Shown: one piece after another, positions 8,227-17,751 of the stretch
How the letters are laid out: each line of letters begins with the position of its first letter
Numbering within the stretch: the first letter of the stretch is position 1
NCBI RefSeq assembly: GCF_016806065.1
Contig: NZ_CP032405.1
Span: forward strand, 1,950,001 to 2,014,000
Direction: 5' to 3'
DNA: 64,000 nt
Source: Rhizobium rosettiformans
GTDB taxonomy: Bacteria > Pseudomonadota > Alphaproteobacteria > Rhizobiales > Rhizobiaceae
Position numbers and translations under genes: made by a program
The notes under the pieces: model-generated
Told to the model about the DNA's origin: nothing
Databases searched by the model: none
Seen by the model: only the letters and a program-made list of their open reading frames with translations

Positions 8227-8960
8227 GGCCACCTTGTCCATCCCACATTGACGGCTGCGAGTTGTGAACAAGTGTCTCCAGGCGTGGTTAGGTCTGCCAT
8301 GTGGGGCCGCGATGCCAACTTCTTTCGTGACCCAGTCAGCTACCCGTTTGGCAGTGTCTTGCGCCCGATGCTTCTTGCCATCCAGGTCCGTGATGTCAGT
8401 CCCATCATCGTAGGGATGGTAGAACAGAGGGCCATCTCCTCTCGACCTAATGAAATCCAACAAGCCAAGTTCAATGAGGTGCTGATGAATGCCCACCGTC
8501 CACGCCTTGCCGCTCTTGGTACTGCCATCTTCGGGGGTGATGAGGAGGTATGGGATGCCGTCCTCTTGCTTGAGGTTCTTCCCCTGGAACTGAGTGATCT
8601 CTGATACGCGGAGCCCGGTATAGGCGAGCATCCAAGGTACCCAACGAATAGCCAACTTGTGGGGCTCCGACACGTCCTTCTCAGTACCTCTGAATGTTGC
8701 CTCCAGGATCGCCACGGCTTGCTCTTCGGTATAGCCTTTGGACCCGGACGGCGGAGGTGCAGCCCTATTGTCTTTAATGCCGGAGGCCACGTTGATGGGT
8801 AGGTCAAACTCCTTCACCCCGTGAGACAAGACTGAGCGCACGGCGGAAAGGTACCTGTCAGACACGGTCTTCGGCGAGAGCTTGCCCCGCGAAATCAGAT
8901 CATCTCGCCACCTGCGAACAGAGGTGGCTCGGTTTGTCTGAACAGTTTCGGGCGTCTTGC
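8227..8960 (-). pseudogene. Tyrosine recombinase (integrase), C-terminal fragment
   Basis: Open reading on the - strand from the copy-2 IS junction (8960) to the copy-1 IS junction. It contains core-binding residues (WRDDLISRGKLSPKTV...YLSAVRSVL) and most of the catalytic domain: the first Arg in YTGLRVSEIT and HAWRH with the H-x-x-R pair. It lacks the tyrosine nucleophile, because the IS at 8226 cuts the gene about 17 residues after H-x-x-R. Bases of the IS inverted repeat continue the frame and happen to encode FLGHR at the place where a native LGH would be expected, but no tyrosine follows. Inactive as it stands. Confidence 0.8.
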
Positions 8961-8979
8961 TAAGTGGATTCCGCCTCGA

Positions 8980-9810
8980 TTATGCCGCCACCATCATTGG
9001 TGCCAGCGCGTTGAAGTAGGCCTGATCCGGCGTCTGCCGGTCAAGGGATGAATGTGGGCGTCGGCTATTGTAGAAGGTCAGATAGCGGCCAATGCCCAGG
9101 CGGGCCTCAGATACGGTCTTGTAGGCGTGGAGGTAGACCTCCTCGTATTTGATCGACCGCCAGAGCCGCTCGACGAAGACGTTGTCCCGCCACGCACCCC
9201 TGCCATCCATTGAGATGGCGATCTCCGCCTTCTTCAGCACGGCGGTGAAGTCGATGGAGGTGAACTGCGATCCCTGGTCGGTATTGAATATTTCCGGCTT
9301 GCCATAGCGGGCGAGCGCCTCCTCGACCGCTTCGATGCAGAAGTCCGCTTCCATCGTGATCGACAGCCGCCACGACAAAACCTTCCGGCTGAACCAGTCC
9401 ACGACGGCGCAGAGATAGACAAATCCTCTCGCCATAGGGATGTAGCTGATGTCCATGGCCCAGACTTGATTGGGTCTGGTGACGGCCAACTTGCGCAAGA
9501 GGTAGGGATAGATTTTGTGACCTGGCGCTGGTTTGGAGGTGTTCGGGCGACGGTAGATCGCCTCGATGCCCATCTTCTTCATCAGCGTGGCGACGTGCAG
9601 CCGCCCGGTCTCCAGACCTTCTCCTCTCAAGAGCCCTTGCAACATCCGACTTCCGGCAAAGGGGTAGTCGAGATGCAATTCATCGATCCGCCGCATCAGG
9701 GCCAGATCGCCGTCAGACACCGGACGAGGCAGATAGTAGACGCTGCCACGGCTGAAGCCGAGAAGCTTCGCCTGGCGCACGACGGATAGCTTGTGCTCGC
9801 GGTCGATCAT
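8980..9810 (-). CDS. IS3-family transposase OrfB (copy 2)
   Basis: A 276-residue DDE transposase. The catalytic residues lie in VWAMDISYIPM (D), IFNTDQGSQFTS (D) and DNVFVERLWRSIKYEEVYL (E), with the end NSRRPHSSLDRQTPDQAY. It starts within the last bases of orfA (ATGA overlap, 9807-9810). It is clearly different in sequence from the OrfB of copy 1, so two separate insertions hit the same gene. Confidence 0.92.
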   Translation of the reverse strand: MIDREHKLSVVRQAKLLGFSRGSVYYLPRPVSDGDLALMRRIDELHLDYPFAGSRMLQGLLRGEGLETGRLHVATLMKKMGIEAIYRRPNTSKPAPGHKIYPYLLRKLAVTRPNQVWAMDISYIPMARGFVYLCAVVDWFSRKVLSWRLSITMEADFCIEAVEEALARYGKPEIFNTDQGSQFTSIDFTAVLKKAEIAISMDGRGAWRDNVFVERLWRSIKYEEVYLHAYKTVSEARLGIGRYLTFYNSRRPHSSLDRQTPDQAYFNALAPMMVAA

Positions 9811-10139
9811 TTCTTTCCGCCCAGCAATCCCGCCTTGCCGAGCGCACCGGATAAAAAATCGTTCTCCAGTGTCAGTTCGCCGATTTTCGCGTGCAGCGTT
9901 TTGACATCGATGGTCGGACCCGTCGGCTCCGCCTTCGTTTCATCGCCGAACACACCCGTCGCCCCCTCAAGGAGCTGGTCTTTCCATTGCTTGATCTGGT
10001 TGGCGTGCACATCGAACTGCTGGGACAACTCCACCAGCGTCTGCTCACCTCGGATGGCGGCAAGTGCCACCTTCGCCTTGAAAGCCGGGCTGTGGTTCCG
10101 GCGCGGTCGTCTCGTCATGGTATCTCCTGTTCCCGGCAT
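9807..10139 (-). CDS. IS3-family OrfA (copy 2)
   Basis: A 110-residue helix-turn-helix protein (HSPAFKAKVALAAIRGEQ...ELSQQFDVHANQIKQWK) with a C-terminal coiled coil (KTLHAKIGELTLENDFL) that pairs with OrfB. This is the usual IS3-family partner; the C terminus GGKK precedes the ATGA overlap with orfB. Confidence 0.9.
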   Translation of the reverse strand: MPGTGDTMTRRPRRNHSPAFKAKVALAAIRGEQTLVELSQQFDVHANQIKQWKDQLLEGATGVFGDETKAEPTGPTIDVKTLHAKIGELTLENDFLSGALGKAGLLGGKK

Positions 10140-10170
10140 CTAAGCCGAAGTCAGGCAGAAATTCCACTTA

Positions 10171-11144
10171 TCCTAGCTGTGCAGATTTCCCGAGCCAGCT
10201 CTAACATCATCCTTAGTCACCCGGTGAGCGTCATCATGCCCGACAAACTGGACGTACTTCCGGAGATGACTCCTGGTATCGTCTACCGTCTTGGTCTTGA
10301 TGCTCTGTGATGATGACTTGTGCTCCAGGAGGTAGAGCAGTGACAGGCCTTCGGGCTTGGCTTTGGGCTTGCTAGCGGTGAACGCAGGGACGGCCTCAAG
10401 AGCGGCTACTGGGCGGTAGTCACCCGCTTTCCTCGCCTCGATACCCCGTTGTGCCGTCCCCATGAGTTCCAGCATCCGAAGATTGATGATGCGCCGGGTC
10501 TCTTGTGGAACTACTAGGCCGTACTTCGCGAGAGCCGCACTGGTGTCCTTCCCGTGGGCCTCTTCAAGCATGACGCCAAGGTCGGGACCTAGGGCCTTAG
10601 CCAGCATCGGGTAGGTGGTTATCATACGGAGGGCTAGCTTGGTTCGGGCGTGAGATCGCGCCGCGAGGAATGCCTTGAGGTCACGCTTAAAGGCCCGCCG
10701 CTCAGGGACCCCCATCTTCGAGAGCATTTGCGGCAACGTGTGACCGTCATCGGTCGGTGGTTCTGGGAGAGGAGCCGGGGGAGGGGCGGAATACGGATCA
10801 TCCTCATACTTTGCGAGGAACTCCTTGGCATGGTCTCCAGCGATTGCCCACTCTTCCTTCGGTGTAAGCGCCTCAGGCCCTTCCTTCAGCGCCTTGCGCC
10901 AGAGGTCCCATTGAGCCTCCACCTCTTCGGAGACCTGCTTATAGGCTCTTTCGGCGGGCTTGCGGTCTCTGGTGCCGAGTGAGCGCTGGATCTCCCTGGT
11001 TACCGTGATGCCCATTTCTTTGAGTCGGGCACGCTCAGAGAAGAGATCCGGGGGCGTTGCCTTCCGGTAGTACAGAATGCCGGTCTTTGGATGAGGCCAT
11101 GGCCCAGTCATTACCCACCTTCGCCGTGATGCGACTCGTGACAT
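10171..11144 (-). pseudogene. Tyrosine recombinase (integrase), N-terminal fragment
   Basis: The 5' part of a phage-type integrase, reading away from the tRNA-Thr 3' end. The start at 11144 has GGGGAG 8-10 bases before it. Residues 12-40 (PWPHPKTGILYYRKATPPDL) match the N-terminal DUF6538-type segment common in alphaproteobacterial integrases. The core-binding SAM-like region begins around residue 280 (LLEHKSSSQSIKTKTVDDTRSHLRKYVQFVG) and stops at VTKDDVRAGSGNLHS, where the IS begins. The fragment on the far side of the IS carries its own equivalent of VR-WRDDL, so the two pieces overlap by about ten residues and are not simply one split gene. Confidence 0.8.
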
Positions 11145-11223
11145 GTTTTGTAGCTCCCCGATTGACGGAAGCCACGGAAAACAGTAACTTATTGGGGCTT
11201 AAGGCGCTTTTCCATAGGAAAAA

Positions 11224-11298
11224 TGGTGCTGCTAGAGAGATTTGAACTCTCGGCCTCTCCCTTACCAAGGGAGTGCTCTACCCCTGAGCTATAGCAGC
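11224..11298 (-). tRNA. tRNA-Thr (anticodon GGT), element attachment site
   Basis: A 75-base cloverleaf: acceptor GCTGCTA/TAGCAGC, D arm AGCTCAGGGGTAGAGC, anticodon stem CTCCC/GGGAG with loop TTGGTAA (anticodon GGT), and T arm GAGAG-TTCAAAT-CTCTC. CCA is encoded (11224-11227). The integrase gene starts 79 bases beyond the 3' end and points away from it, the classic arrangement for an element inserted in a tRNA 3' end. The other attachment copy would lie left of the window. Confidence 0.95.
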
Positions 11299-11452
11299 AT
11301 CTGGCGGGCGGAGATTGTGTGCCGCCCGGAACGAGGCGCCTATTGCCACAGAGTTTTGGGGTGCGCAAGTCATAAAGCGTTCGGGCGGCCAAGTTTTGTG
11401 ACGGGATGTGATGGGACTTTGCGATTTTTCTTCGATCGGTTATCACGCACTC

Positions 11453-11767
11453 ATGACGAATGACCCGGAAAACAAGGGCGGAGCGGACGAGGACGTCATC
11501 GAGGCGGCCCGGCTTGCCGATCGAGGAAAACGTGCGCTGTCCGATGCGGAGGCGCGCCGCCGTGAGCGGGCGGCCGCAAAGCTCAGAGAAAATCTTGCCC
11601 GTCGCAAGCAGCAGTCGCGTGCGCGCCGGGCCGGTGAGGCCGAGGATGGCATCGGTCTGCCGGCTGCGCGCGCCGCATCGCAGGATATGGGCCTGGAGGC
11701 CGGGCATGCGGAAGCGGAGGCGGACAAATCCGATCCTGCCGTAAATTCGTCCAAACCCGGTGATTAA
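11453..11767 (+). CDS. Small conserved-looking hypothetical protein upstream of murA
   Basis: A 104-residue protein. I chose the ATG at 11453 because residues from there (MTNDPENKGGADEDVIEAA) form a sensible N terminus; the in-frame ATG at 11408 adds only a leader-like stretch. It is highly charged with a central Arg-rich helix (SDAEARRRERAAAKLRENLARRKQQSRARR). It is similar to small proteins found next to murA in Rhizobiaceae, of unknown function. The Shine-Dalgarno match is weak. Confidence 0.6.
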   Translation: MTNDPENKGGADEDVIEAARLADRGKRALSDAEARRRERAAAKLRENLARRKQQSRARRAGEAEDGIGLPAARAASQDMGLEAGHAEAEADKSDPAVNSSKPGD

Positions 11768-11893
11768 CCGAGCGTTGCGGCGTCAATTGAACCGCTCGTG
11801 GTTTTCGTCTAAAGAGCCAGCCTCGCCGGATTGGCTTCCCCTCACACCTTCTTCAGGAAAGGCGGGCATTTCTCGCCCGTATCGCAGGCTCTC

Positions 11894-13186
11894 ATGGATC
11901 GCATCAGGATTGTTGGTGGCAATGCGTTGAACGGGATCATCCCGATCTCGGGCGCCAAGAACGCAGCGCTTCCCCTGATGATCGCGTCGCTCTTGACCTC
12001 CGATACGCTGACGCTGGAAAACGTGCCGCATCTGGCAGACGTCGAAGGCCTGATCCGCATTCTCGGCAATCACGGCGTCGATATCGCCGTCAATGGTCGC
12101 CGCGAACATCAGGACGGTTCCTATTCGCGCACGGTGCATTTCACCTGCCGCACGGTGGCCGATACCACGGCGCCTTATGAGCTGGTCTCCAAGATGCGTG
12201 CCAGCTTCTGGGTCATCGGTCCGCTGCTTGCCCGTGAAGGCCAGGCGCGCGTTTCGCTGCCCGGCGGCTGCGCTATCGGCACGCGTCCGGTCGATCTCTT
12301 CATCGAGGGGCTGACAGCCCTCGGCGCCGAGATGGAAATCGACGGCGGCTACATCAATGCCAAGGCGCCGAAGGGCGGCCTGATCGGCGCCCGCTACACA
12401 TTCCCCAAGGTCTCGGTCGGCGCGACCCATGTCATGCTGATGGCCGCTTCGCTTGCCCGCGGCACGACCGTGATCGGCAATGCCGCCCGCGAGCCCGAAG
12501 TCGTCGACCTCGCCAACTGCCTGATCGCCATGGGTGCCAAGATCTCGGGCGCCGGCACCTCCACCATCACCATCGAAGGCGTGCCGAGCCTCTCTGGCGC
12601 CCGTCATCGCGTGTTGCCCGACCGCATCGAGACCGGCACCTATGCCATGGCGGTCGCCATGACCGGCGGTGACGTGACGCTCGCGGGCACCGAGCTTGGC
12701 TTGCTCGACACCGCAATTGAAGCGATCCGCCGCGCCGGCGCTGAAGTTTCGGCCGTCGAGGGCGGCATCCGCGTCATCGGCCATGGTGACGCGATCCGCC
12801 CGGTCGATATCGTCACCGAACCCTTCCCCGGTTTCCCGACCGACCTTCAGGCGCAGTTCATGGGTCTGATGACCCGCGCCAATGGCGTCTCGCATGTCAC
12901 CGAAACGATCTTCGAAAATCGCTTCATGCATGTGCAGGAACTGGCCCGCCTTGGCGCCAAGATCACGCTGTCGGGCCAGACGGCGCGCATCGAGGGCGTT
13001 TCGCGCCTGCGCGGCGCACCGGTCATGGCAACCGATCTGCGCGCCTCGGTGTCGCTGGTCATTGCCGGCCTGGCCGCCGAAGGTGAAACCATGGTTTCCC
13101 GCGTCTATCACCTTGATCGTGGCTTCGAGCGGCTGGAAGAAAAGCTCACCCGCTGCGGCGCCATTGTCGAGCGCATCAGCGACTGA
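11894..13186 (+). CDS. murA: UDP-N-acetylglucosamine 1-carboxyvinyltransferase
   Basis: First committed step of peptidoglycan synthesis in the cytoplasm: transfers enolpyruvate from phosphoenolpyruvate to UDP-GlcNAc. 430 residues, normal for the family. The N terminus [23 protein letters not shown] contains the substrate-binding K22-N23 pair, and the PEP-reactive, fosfomycin-targeted cysteine is C126 in [14 protein letters not shown]. The start at 11894 gives the conserved N terminus; in-frame ORF upstream is leader. It is followed by a strong stem-loop at 13218-13244. Confidence 0.97.
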   Translation: MDRIRIVGGNALNGIIPISGAKNAALPLMIASLLTSDTLTLENVPHLADVEGLIRILGNHGVDIAVNGRREHQDGSYSRTVHFTCRTVADTTAPYELVSKMRASFWVIGPLLAREGQARVSLPGGCAIGTRPVDLFIEGLTALGAEMEIDGGYINAKAPKGGLIGARYTFPKVSVGATHVMLMAASLARGTTVIGNAAREPEVVDLANCLIAMGAKISGAGTSTITIEGVPSLSGARHRVLPDRIETGTYAMAVAMTGGDVTLAGTELGLLDTAIEAIRRAGAEVSAVEGGIRVIGHGDAIRPVDIVTEPFPGFPTDLQAQFMGLMTRANGVSHVTETIFENRFMHVQELARLGAKITLSGQTARIEGVSRLRGAPVMATDLRASVSLVIAGLAAEGETMVSRVYHLDRGFERLEEKLTRCGAIVERISD

Positions 13187-13217
13187 CCCTGCCGGGCAGC
13201 ATCTCTTTCTGAGCGAT

Positions 13218-13244
13218 ACGGGGCGAAAAGTCTTTTTGCCCCGT
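13218..13244 (+). terminator. Stem-loop after murA
   Basis: A 12-base stem (ACGGGGCGAAAA pairing TTTTTGCCCCGT with one G-T pair) and a 3-base loop GTC, 31 bases after the murA stop. T residues are inside the stem rather than after it, so it may act in both directions or mainly stabilise the mRNA end. Confidence 0.6.
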
Positions 13245-13323
13245 TGCCACTGGACAAGCCGCAACCTATGTCGAAAACATGAAATTCGACGGGCACCGCC
13301 GAGAGGCGATACTGTGAGGTGAC

Positions 13324-13761
13324 ATGACGGACCTGAAGCTGCTGGCGCTTGATGCCGATGATCTCGCGATCATCTCGGCCCATATGCAGGACGCCGTGTT
13401 CAAGGTCGGTGACCTGAGCTTTTCGGCCCGCTCTGGCCTGTTTTCGCTCGCCGCCAACCGCTTCGTCTGGGAAAAGGCGGCACGCGCGACAAAGAGCTTC
13501 GAGCGCCGCCGCGCGGGTCTCAGCTTCAAGCGCGTCGAAGCTGTGCGCTCGATCGGCTTCGATCGCGGCAAGGCGGATGAGGTCATGTCCTTGCTCGCGA
13601 TCCGGTATGTTCCCAAGGGCGAGGGGCCAGAGGGCGTCGTCGAGCTCGTATTGGCCGGTGGCGGCACGATCGCGCTGGAAGTGGAATGCATCGAGGCCCA
13701 GCTTGCCGATATCGGCGGCGCCTGGGAAACGACGGCTCGTCCGGAACACGAGGCCGGCTGA
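13324..13761 (+). CDS. DUF2948 family protein
   Basis: A 145-residue protein beginning MTDLKLLALDADDLAIISAHMQDAVFKVGDL, the signature start of DUF2948. The body is a small beta-rich domain (FSARSGLFSLAANRFVWE, GGGTIALEVECIEAQLADIGG). The family has no known function; it is widespread in Rhizobiales between murA and hisD. The gene is probably cotranscribed with hisD, 67 bases downstream. Confidence 0.88.
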   Translation: MTDLKLLALDADDLAIISAHMQDAVFKVGDLSFSARSGLFSLAANRFVWEKAARATKSFERRRAGLSFKRVEAVRSIGFDRGKADEVMSLLAIRYVPKGEGPEGVVELVLAGGGTIALEVECIEAQLADIGGAWETTARPEHEAG

Positions 13762-13828
13762 GGCGGCGCATCGACGTGATCGTCGCGGCGTCATCTAAAT
13801 TGAAATGCTTGAGAGGGAAATACGGGGC

Positions 13829-15127
<1,299 letters not shown>

Positions 15128-15130
15128 CAC

Positions 15131-15604
15131 ATGGCGGCGGGCGACTTCCGGCTCTCAGATGTCGTGCTGGACGAGACCATCGGGCGCTCGACACCCGATG
15201 TGGAGCATGAGCGGGCGGTCGCCATCTTCGACCTGATCGAGGAAAACTCGTTCGAGCCTGCCGGCCATTCTGGCGGTCCCTATCACCTCTTCCTGTCGTT
15301 GATGGATCGCAAGCTCGTCTTCTCGATCAAGACGGAGGCCGGCGAGGACGTCGCCGTGCACATCCTGTCGCTGACGCCCTTGCAGCGGATCATCAAGGAC
15401 TACTTCATGATTTGCGAAAGCTATTACGAGGCGATCCGCTCCTCGACGCCGTCGCAGATCGAAGCGATCGACATGGGCCGCCGCGGTATCCACAATGATG
15501 GCTCCCAGACGCTGATGGACAGGCTCTCGGGCAAGATCAAGATCGACTTCGATACTGCGCGGCGTCTCTTCACTCTGGTCTGCGTGCTCTATTGGCGGGG
15601 CTAG
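15131..15604 (+). CDS. UPF0262 family protein
   Basis: A 157-residue protein with the family features: [12 protein letters not shown] near residue 36, [16 protein letters not shown] around 52-68, and the C-terminal [17 protein letters not shown]. Conserved in Rhizobiales directly after hisD; no biochemical role is known. It begins 3 bases after hisD, so it shares its transcript. Confidence 0.92.
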   Translation: MAAGDFRLSDVVLDETIGRSTPDVEHERAVAIFDLIEENSFEPAGHSGGPYHLFLSLMDRKLVFSIKTEAGEDVAVHILSLTPLQRIIKDYFMICESYYEAIRSSTPSQIEAIDMGRRGIHNDGSQTLMDRLSGKIKIDFDTARRLFTLVCVLYWRG

Positions 15605-15609
15605 GCGGT

Positions 15610-16071
15610 ATGGATGGGGATGGGGTTCAGGGCCGGCGTCCGTCGCGGCCGGGGGCGATCCTCTTCATGTGTGGCCAGAATGTTATTCGCAGCCCCATGG
15701 CAGAGGCGGTCGCCAGGCAATTCCTGCCATCTGGAACTTGGGTTGCCTCTGCCGGGGTCAAGAAGGGCGAGCGAGACCCCTTCGTCGATGTCGTGCTCGA
15801 TGAAATCGGCCTGTCACTCGGCCGCCGCCAGCCCCAGACGCTGGAGGACATGGAAGACGACTACTTCGATCTCGTGATTACCCTGACGCCGGAAGCACAT
15901 CACGCAGCCCTCGAATTGACCCGGTCTTCCGCGGTCGAGGTTGAGTATTGGCCGATGCCGGATCCGACAGTCGAAACCGGCAGTCGCGAACAGCGGCTCA
16001 TCGCCTATCGCGACGTGCGGGATCGCCTGACGAAGCTGATCCGGGACAGGCTGGTTCTGGCCCCGGATTAG
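15610..16071 (+). CDS. Low-molecular-weight protein-tyrosine-phosphatase-like protein
   Basis: A 153-residue LMW-PTP/ArsC-type fold. The phosphate-binding loop is C21-GQNVI-R27-S (C-x5-R-S) and the general acid aspartate is probably in WPMPDPT near residue 116. I chose the start at 15610, 6 bases after the UPF0262 gene, because homologues begin shortly before the RRP..PGAILFMCG segment; an ORF start at 15592 would overlap the previous gene. Its physiological substrate in Rhizobiales is not established. Confidence 0.85.
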   Translation: MDGDGVQGRRPSRPGAILFMCGQNVIRSPMAEAVARQFLPSGTWVASAGVKKGERDPFVDVVLDEIGLSLGRRQPQTLEDMEDDYFDLVITLTPEAHHAALELTRSSAVEVEYWPMPDPTVETGSREQRLIAYRDVRDRLTKLIRDRLVLAPD

Positions 16072-16213
16072 CGCCGGTTTTGCCCCCCTTGAAACAAATT
16101 CCAAAAGCCGAATCTACAAGGTTCACAAATGCCGGGCGATTGTGTAGTTTCCGCCCACATTTTCAGGGGCCCCTCGTGCGCCCCTCCAAAACCCCAGGAA
16201 AGACAACCGCTCT

Positions 16214-16432
16214 ATGGCAAAAGAAGAAGTCCTCGAATTCCCCGGCGTCGTCACCGAATTGCTGCCGAACGCCACCTTCCGTGTGAAGCTCGAAAACGAA
16301 CATGAAATCATCGCCCATACCGCCGGCCGCATGCGCAAGAACCGCATCCGCGTTCTCGCAGGCGACAAGGTCCTGGTCGAGATGACCCCTTACGACCTGA
16401 CCAAGGGCCGTATCACCTACCGCTTCAAGTAA
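16214..16432 (+). CDS. infA: Translation initiation factor IF-1
   Basis: 72 residues, exactly the family size. A single S1/OB domain ([19 protein letters not shown]...[23 protein letters not shown]) binds the 30S A site during initiation. It is preceded by 142 bases without a gene, likely holding its promoter, and followed after 38 bases by maf. Confidence 0.98.
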   Translation: MAKEEVLEFPGVVTELLPNATFRVKLENEHEIIAHTAGRMRKNRIRVLAGDKVLVEMTPYDLTKGRITYRFK

Positions 16433-16470
16433 GTCTTGGGACCGCACCGGGGCTTTAGGATCGCGCACGC

Positions 16471-17091
16471 ATGGAACTGAGACAGAAGCTGATTTTGGCC
16501 TCCGGGTCGCCGCGTCGCGTGGATCTCCTGAAGCAGGCCGGCATCGAGCCTGCGCGTCTCATGCCGATGGATCTCGACGAGACGCCGAAGAAGTCGGAGC
16601 ATCCACGCTCGCTCGCCCGTCGACTGTCTGCAGACAAGGGAAACGCCGCCTATCAGCAGGTGCGCAAGGATCTGACCTGGGGAGGCAGCTATATCCTGGC
16701 CGCCGACACCGTGGTCGCGGTCGGCCGCCGCATCCTGCCCAAAGCGGAGTTGATGCAGGAGGCTTCCTCGGCGCTGCATCTGCTCTCGGGTCGCAGCCAC
16801 TGGGTCTTCACCGGCGTTTGCCTGATCGGCCCCGATGGCAAGCAGCGCCAGAAGATCGTCGAGACCAAGGTCCGCTTCAAGCGCCTCTCAGGTTACGACA
16901 TCGAATGCTACCTTGCGTCAGGCGAATGGCGCGGCAAGGCCGGCGCCTATGCCATTCAGGGCATTGCCGGTAGCTTTGTCCAGAAGATCGTCGGCTCCTA
17001 CACCAACGTCGTCGGCCTGCCGCTCTTCGAGACGCTGCAGATGCTCTCGGGCGAAGGCTATGACGTGCACACCGGCTGGACGGAGGGCTGA
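16471..17091 (+). CDS. maf: Maf-family nucleoside triphosphate pyrophosphatase
   Basis: A 206-residue house-cleaning pyrophosphatase that hydrolyses non-canonical or dTTP/UTP-type nucleotides. Signatures: ASGSPRR at residues 10-16, the AADTVVAV metal-binding aspartate near residue 79, and [10 protein letters not shown] near 157-166. The gene reads into yacG with only 2 bases between them. The exact substrate class is inferred from the motif, not proven. Confidence 0.94.
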   Translation: MELRQKLILASGSPRRVDLLKQAGIEPARLMPMDLDETPKKSEHPRSLARRLSADKGNAAYQQVRKDLTWGGSYILAADTVVAVGRRILPKAELMQEASSALHLLSGRSHWVFTGVCLIGPDGKQRQKIVETKVRFKRLSGYDIECYLASGEWRGKAGAYAIQGIAGSFVQKIVGSYTNVVGLPLFETLQMLSGEGYDVHTGWTEG

Positions 17092-17093
17092 CG

Positions 17094-17306
17094 ATGTCGC
17101 AGGGAGACGAACAGCGGACCGCCAAGGTCGAGCCGCTGCGCAAGACGCGGCCATGCCCGGAATGCAGCCGTCCCTCGAAGCGGGACAATTATCCGTTCTG
17201 CTCCGATCGCTGCCGAAATCTCGACCTCTCGCGCTGGCTGAAAGGCTCCTACGCCATCCCGGTTGCCGACGACGAGTCCAAGGCGGACGACGACTACCGC
17301 GATTGA
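17094..17306 (+). CDS. yacG: DNA gyrase inhibitor YacG (zinc protein)
   Basis: A 70-residue protein with a four-cysteine zinc site C21-x2-C24-x11-C36-x3-C40 and the conserved NLDLSRWLKGSYAIP. In E. coli YacG binds GyrB and inhibits gyrase. The C-terminal acidic tail (DDESKADDDYRD) is typical of the alphaproteobacterial form. It is the last gene of the maf operon. Confidence 0.95.
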   Translation: MSQGDEQRTAKVEPLRKTRPCPECSRPSKRDNYPFCSDRCRNLDLSRWLKGSYAIPVADDESKADDDYRD

Positions 17307-17450
17307 TCGTTCGCTGGCCGAAAAGCCTGTTCGCGACCTCCCCCGATCCCCTTGTTCTCGTTCACCTTTCAGCGATTTTCACATCTTCTTCAAAAAAGTC
17401 GCCGAAGCCGCTGGACATGGCCGAACAAGATGTTATAACCCCGCTCGCTC

Positions 17451-17467
17451 CCGGGGATATGCCCCGG
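17451..17467 (+). terminator. GC-rich hairpin upstream of tRNA-Phe
   Basis: CCGGGG (17451-17456) pairs CCCCGG (17462-17467) across ATATG, in the 205-base gap between yacG and tRNA-Phe. A possible end of the maf-yacG transcript, although no T tract follows. TTGACT at 17474 downstream is a plausible -35 for the tRNA. Confidence 0.4.
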
Positions 17468-17511
17468 CGGTCTTGACTAAAGACCGGCAGGCTTTGCAAA
17501 CAAGCCGAGAT

Positions 17512-17587
17512 GCCCGGATAGCTCAGTTGGTAGAGCAGCGGATTGAAAATCCGCGTGTCGGTGGTTCAAATCCGCCTCCGGGCACCA
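17512..17587 (+). tRNA. tRNA-Phe (anticodon GAA)
   Basis: A 76-base cloverleaf with encoded CCA: acceptor GCCCGGA/TCCGGGC, D arm AGCTCAGTTGGTAGAGC, anticodon arm GCGGA-TTGAAAA-TCCGC (GAA), and T arm GGTTCAAATC. The Mu-like prophage begins 54 bases downstream and does not use the tRNA as an attachment site. Confidence 0.97.
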
Positions 17588-17636
17588 TTTTTCTTCAAAC
17601 TTCCCAAACGTAGTATTGGTCGTCACGCCACAGGCT

Positions 17637-17666
17637 CCGACTGTAGCCGGACGCGCGTTTCCGGAA
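17637..17666 (+). repeat. Prophage attR end with target duplication CCGAC
   Basis: The 5-bp target duplication CCGAC (17637-17641) followed by the prophage terminus TGTAGCCGGACGC... ending CCGGAA at 17666. The other terminus, read inward, is TGTTGTCTGACAC... with CCGGAA at the same distance; 17 of 25 positions agree. A second related site TTGACACGCAGAACCGGAA follows at 17669-17687 and an inverted one at 17697-17714, as expected for transposase-binding arrays. Confidence 0.9.
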
Positions 17667-17751
17667 ATTTGACACGCAGAACCGGAAAAACCAATTTTCC
17701 AGCTGCCGTGTCAAAAGCCTACATTGCTGTCGTGAGTGCAGGCGGAAAAAT

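Larger units (their letters stand above)
8961..10170 (-). mobile_element. IS3-family insertion sequence, copy 2 (different type)
   Basis: About 1210 bp. The ends share TAAGTGGA in inverted orientation (8961 onwards and the complement ending at 10170), with weaker similarity further in (CCGCC / CTGCC). No target duplication is visible: the flanks are GTCTTGC on the left and TCCTAGC on the right. The ends are therefore placed by the repeat alone and could be off by a few bases. It carries orfA and orfB on the - strand and separates the two integrase fragments. Confidence 0.7.

Noticed and set aside
11783..13264. Long ORF opposite murA (493 aa)
   Set aside because: It lies antisense to a textbook murA gene, has no recognisable domain and is a by-product of high-GC codon use.
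17512..17670. tRNA-Phe as the integration site of the prophage
   Set aside because: The prophage starts 54 bases beyond the tRNA, and a 5-bp CCGAC duplication with MuA-type ends explains the junction; no direct repeat of the tRNA 3' end was found at the far side.
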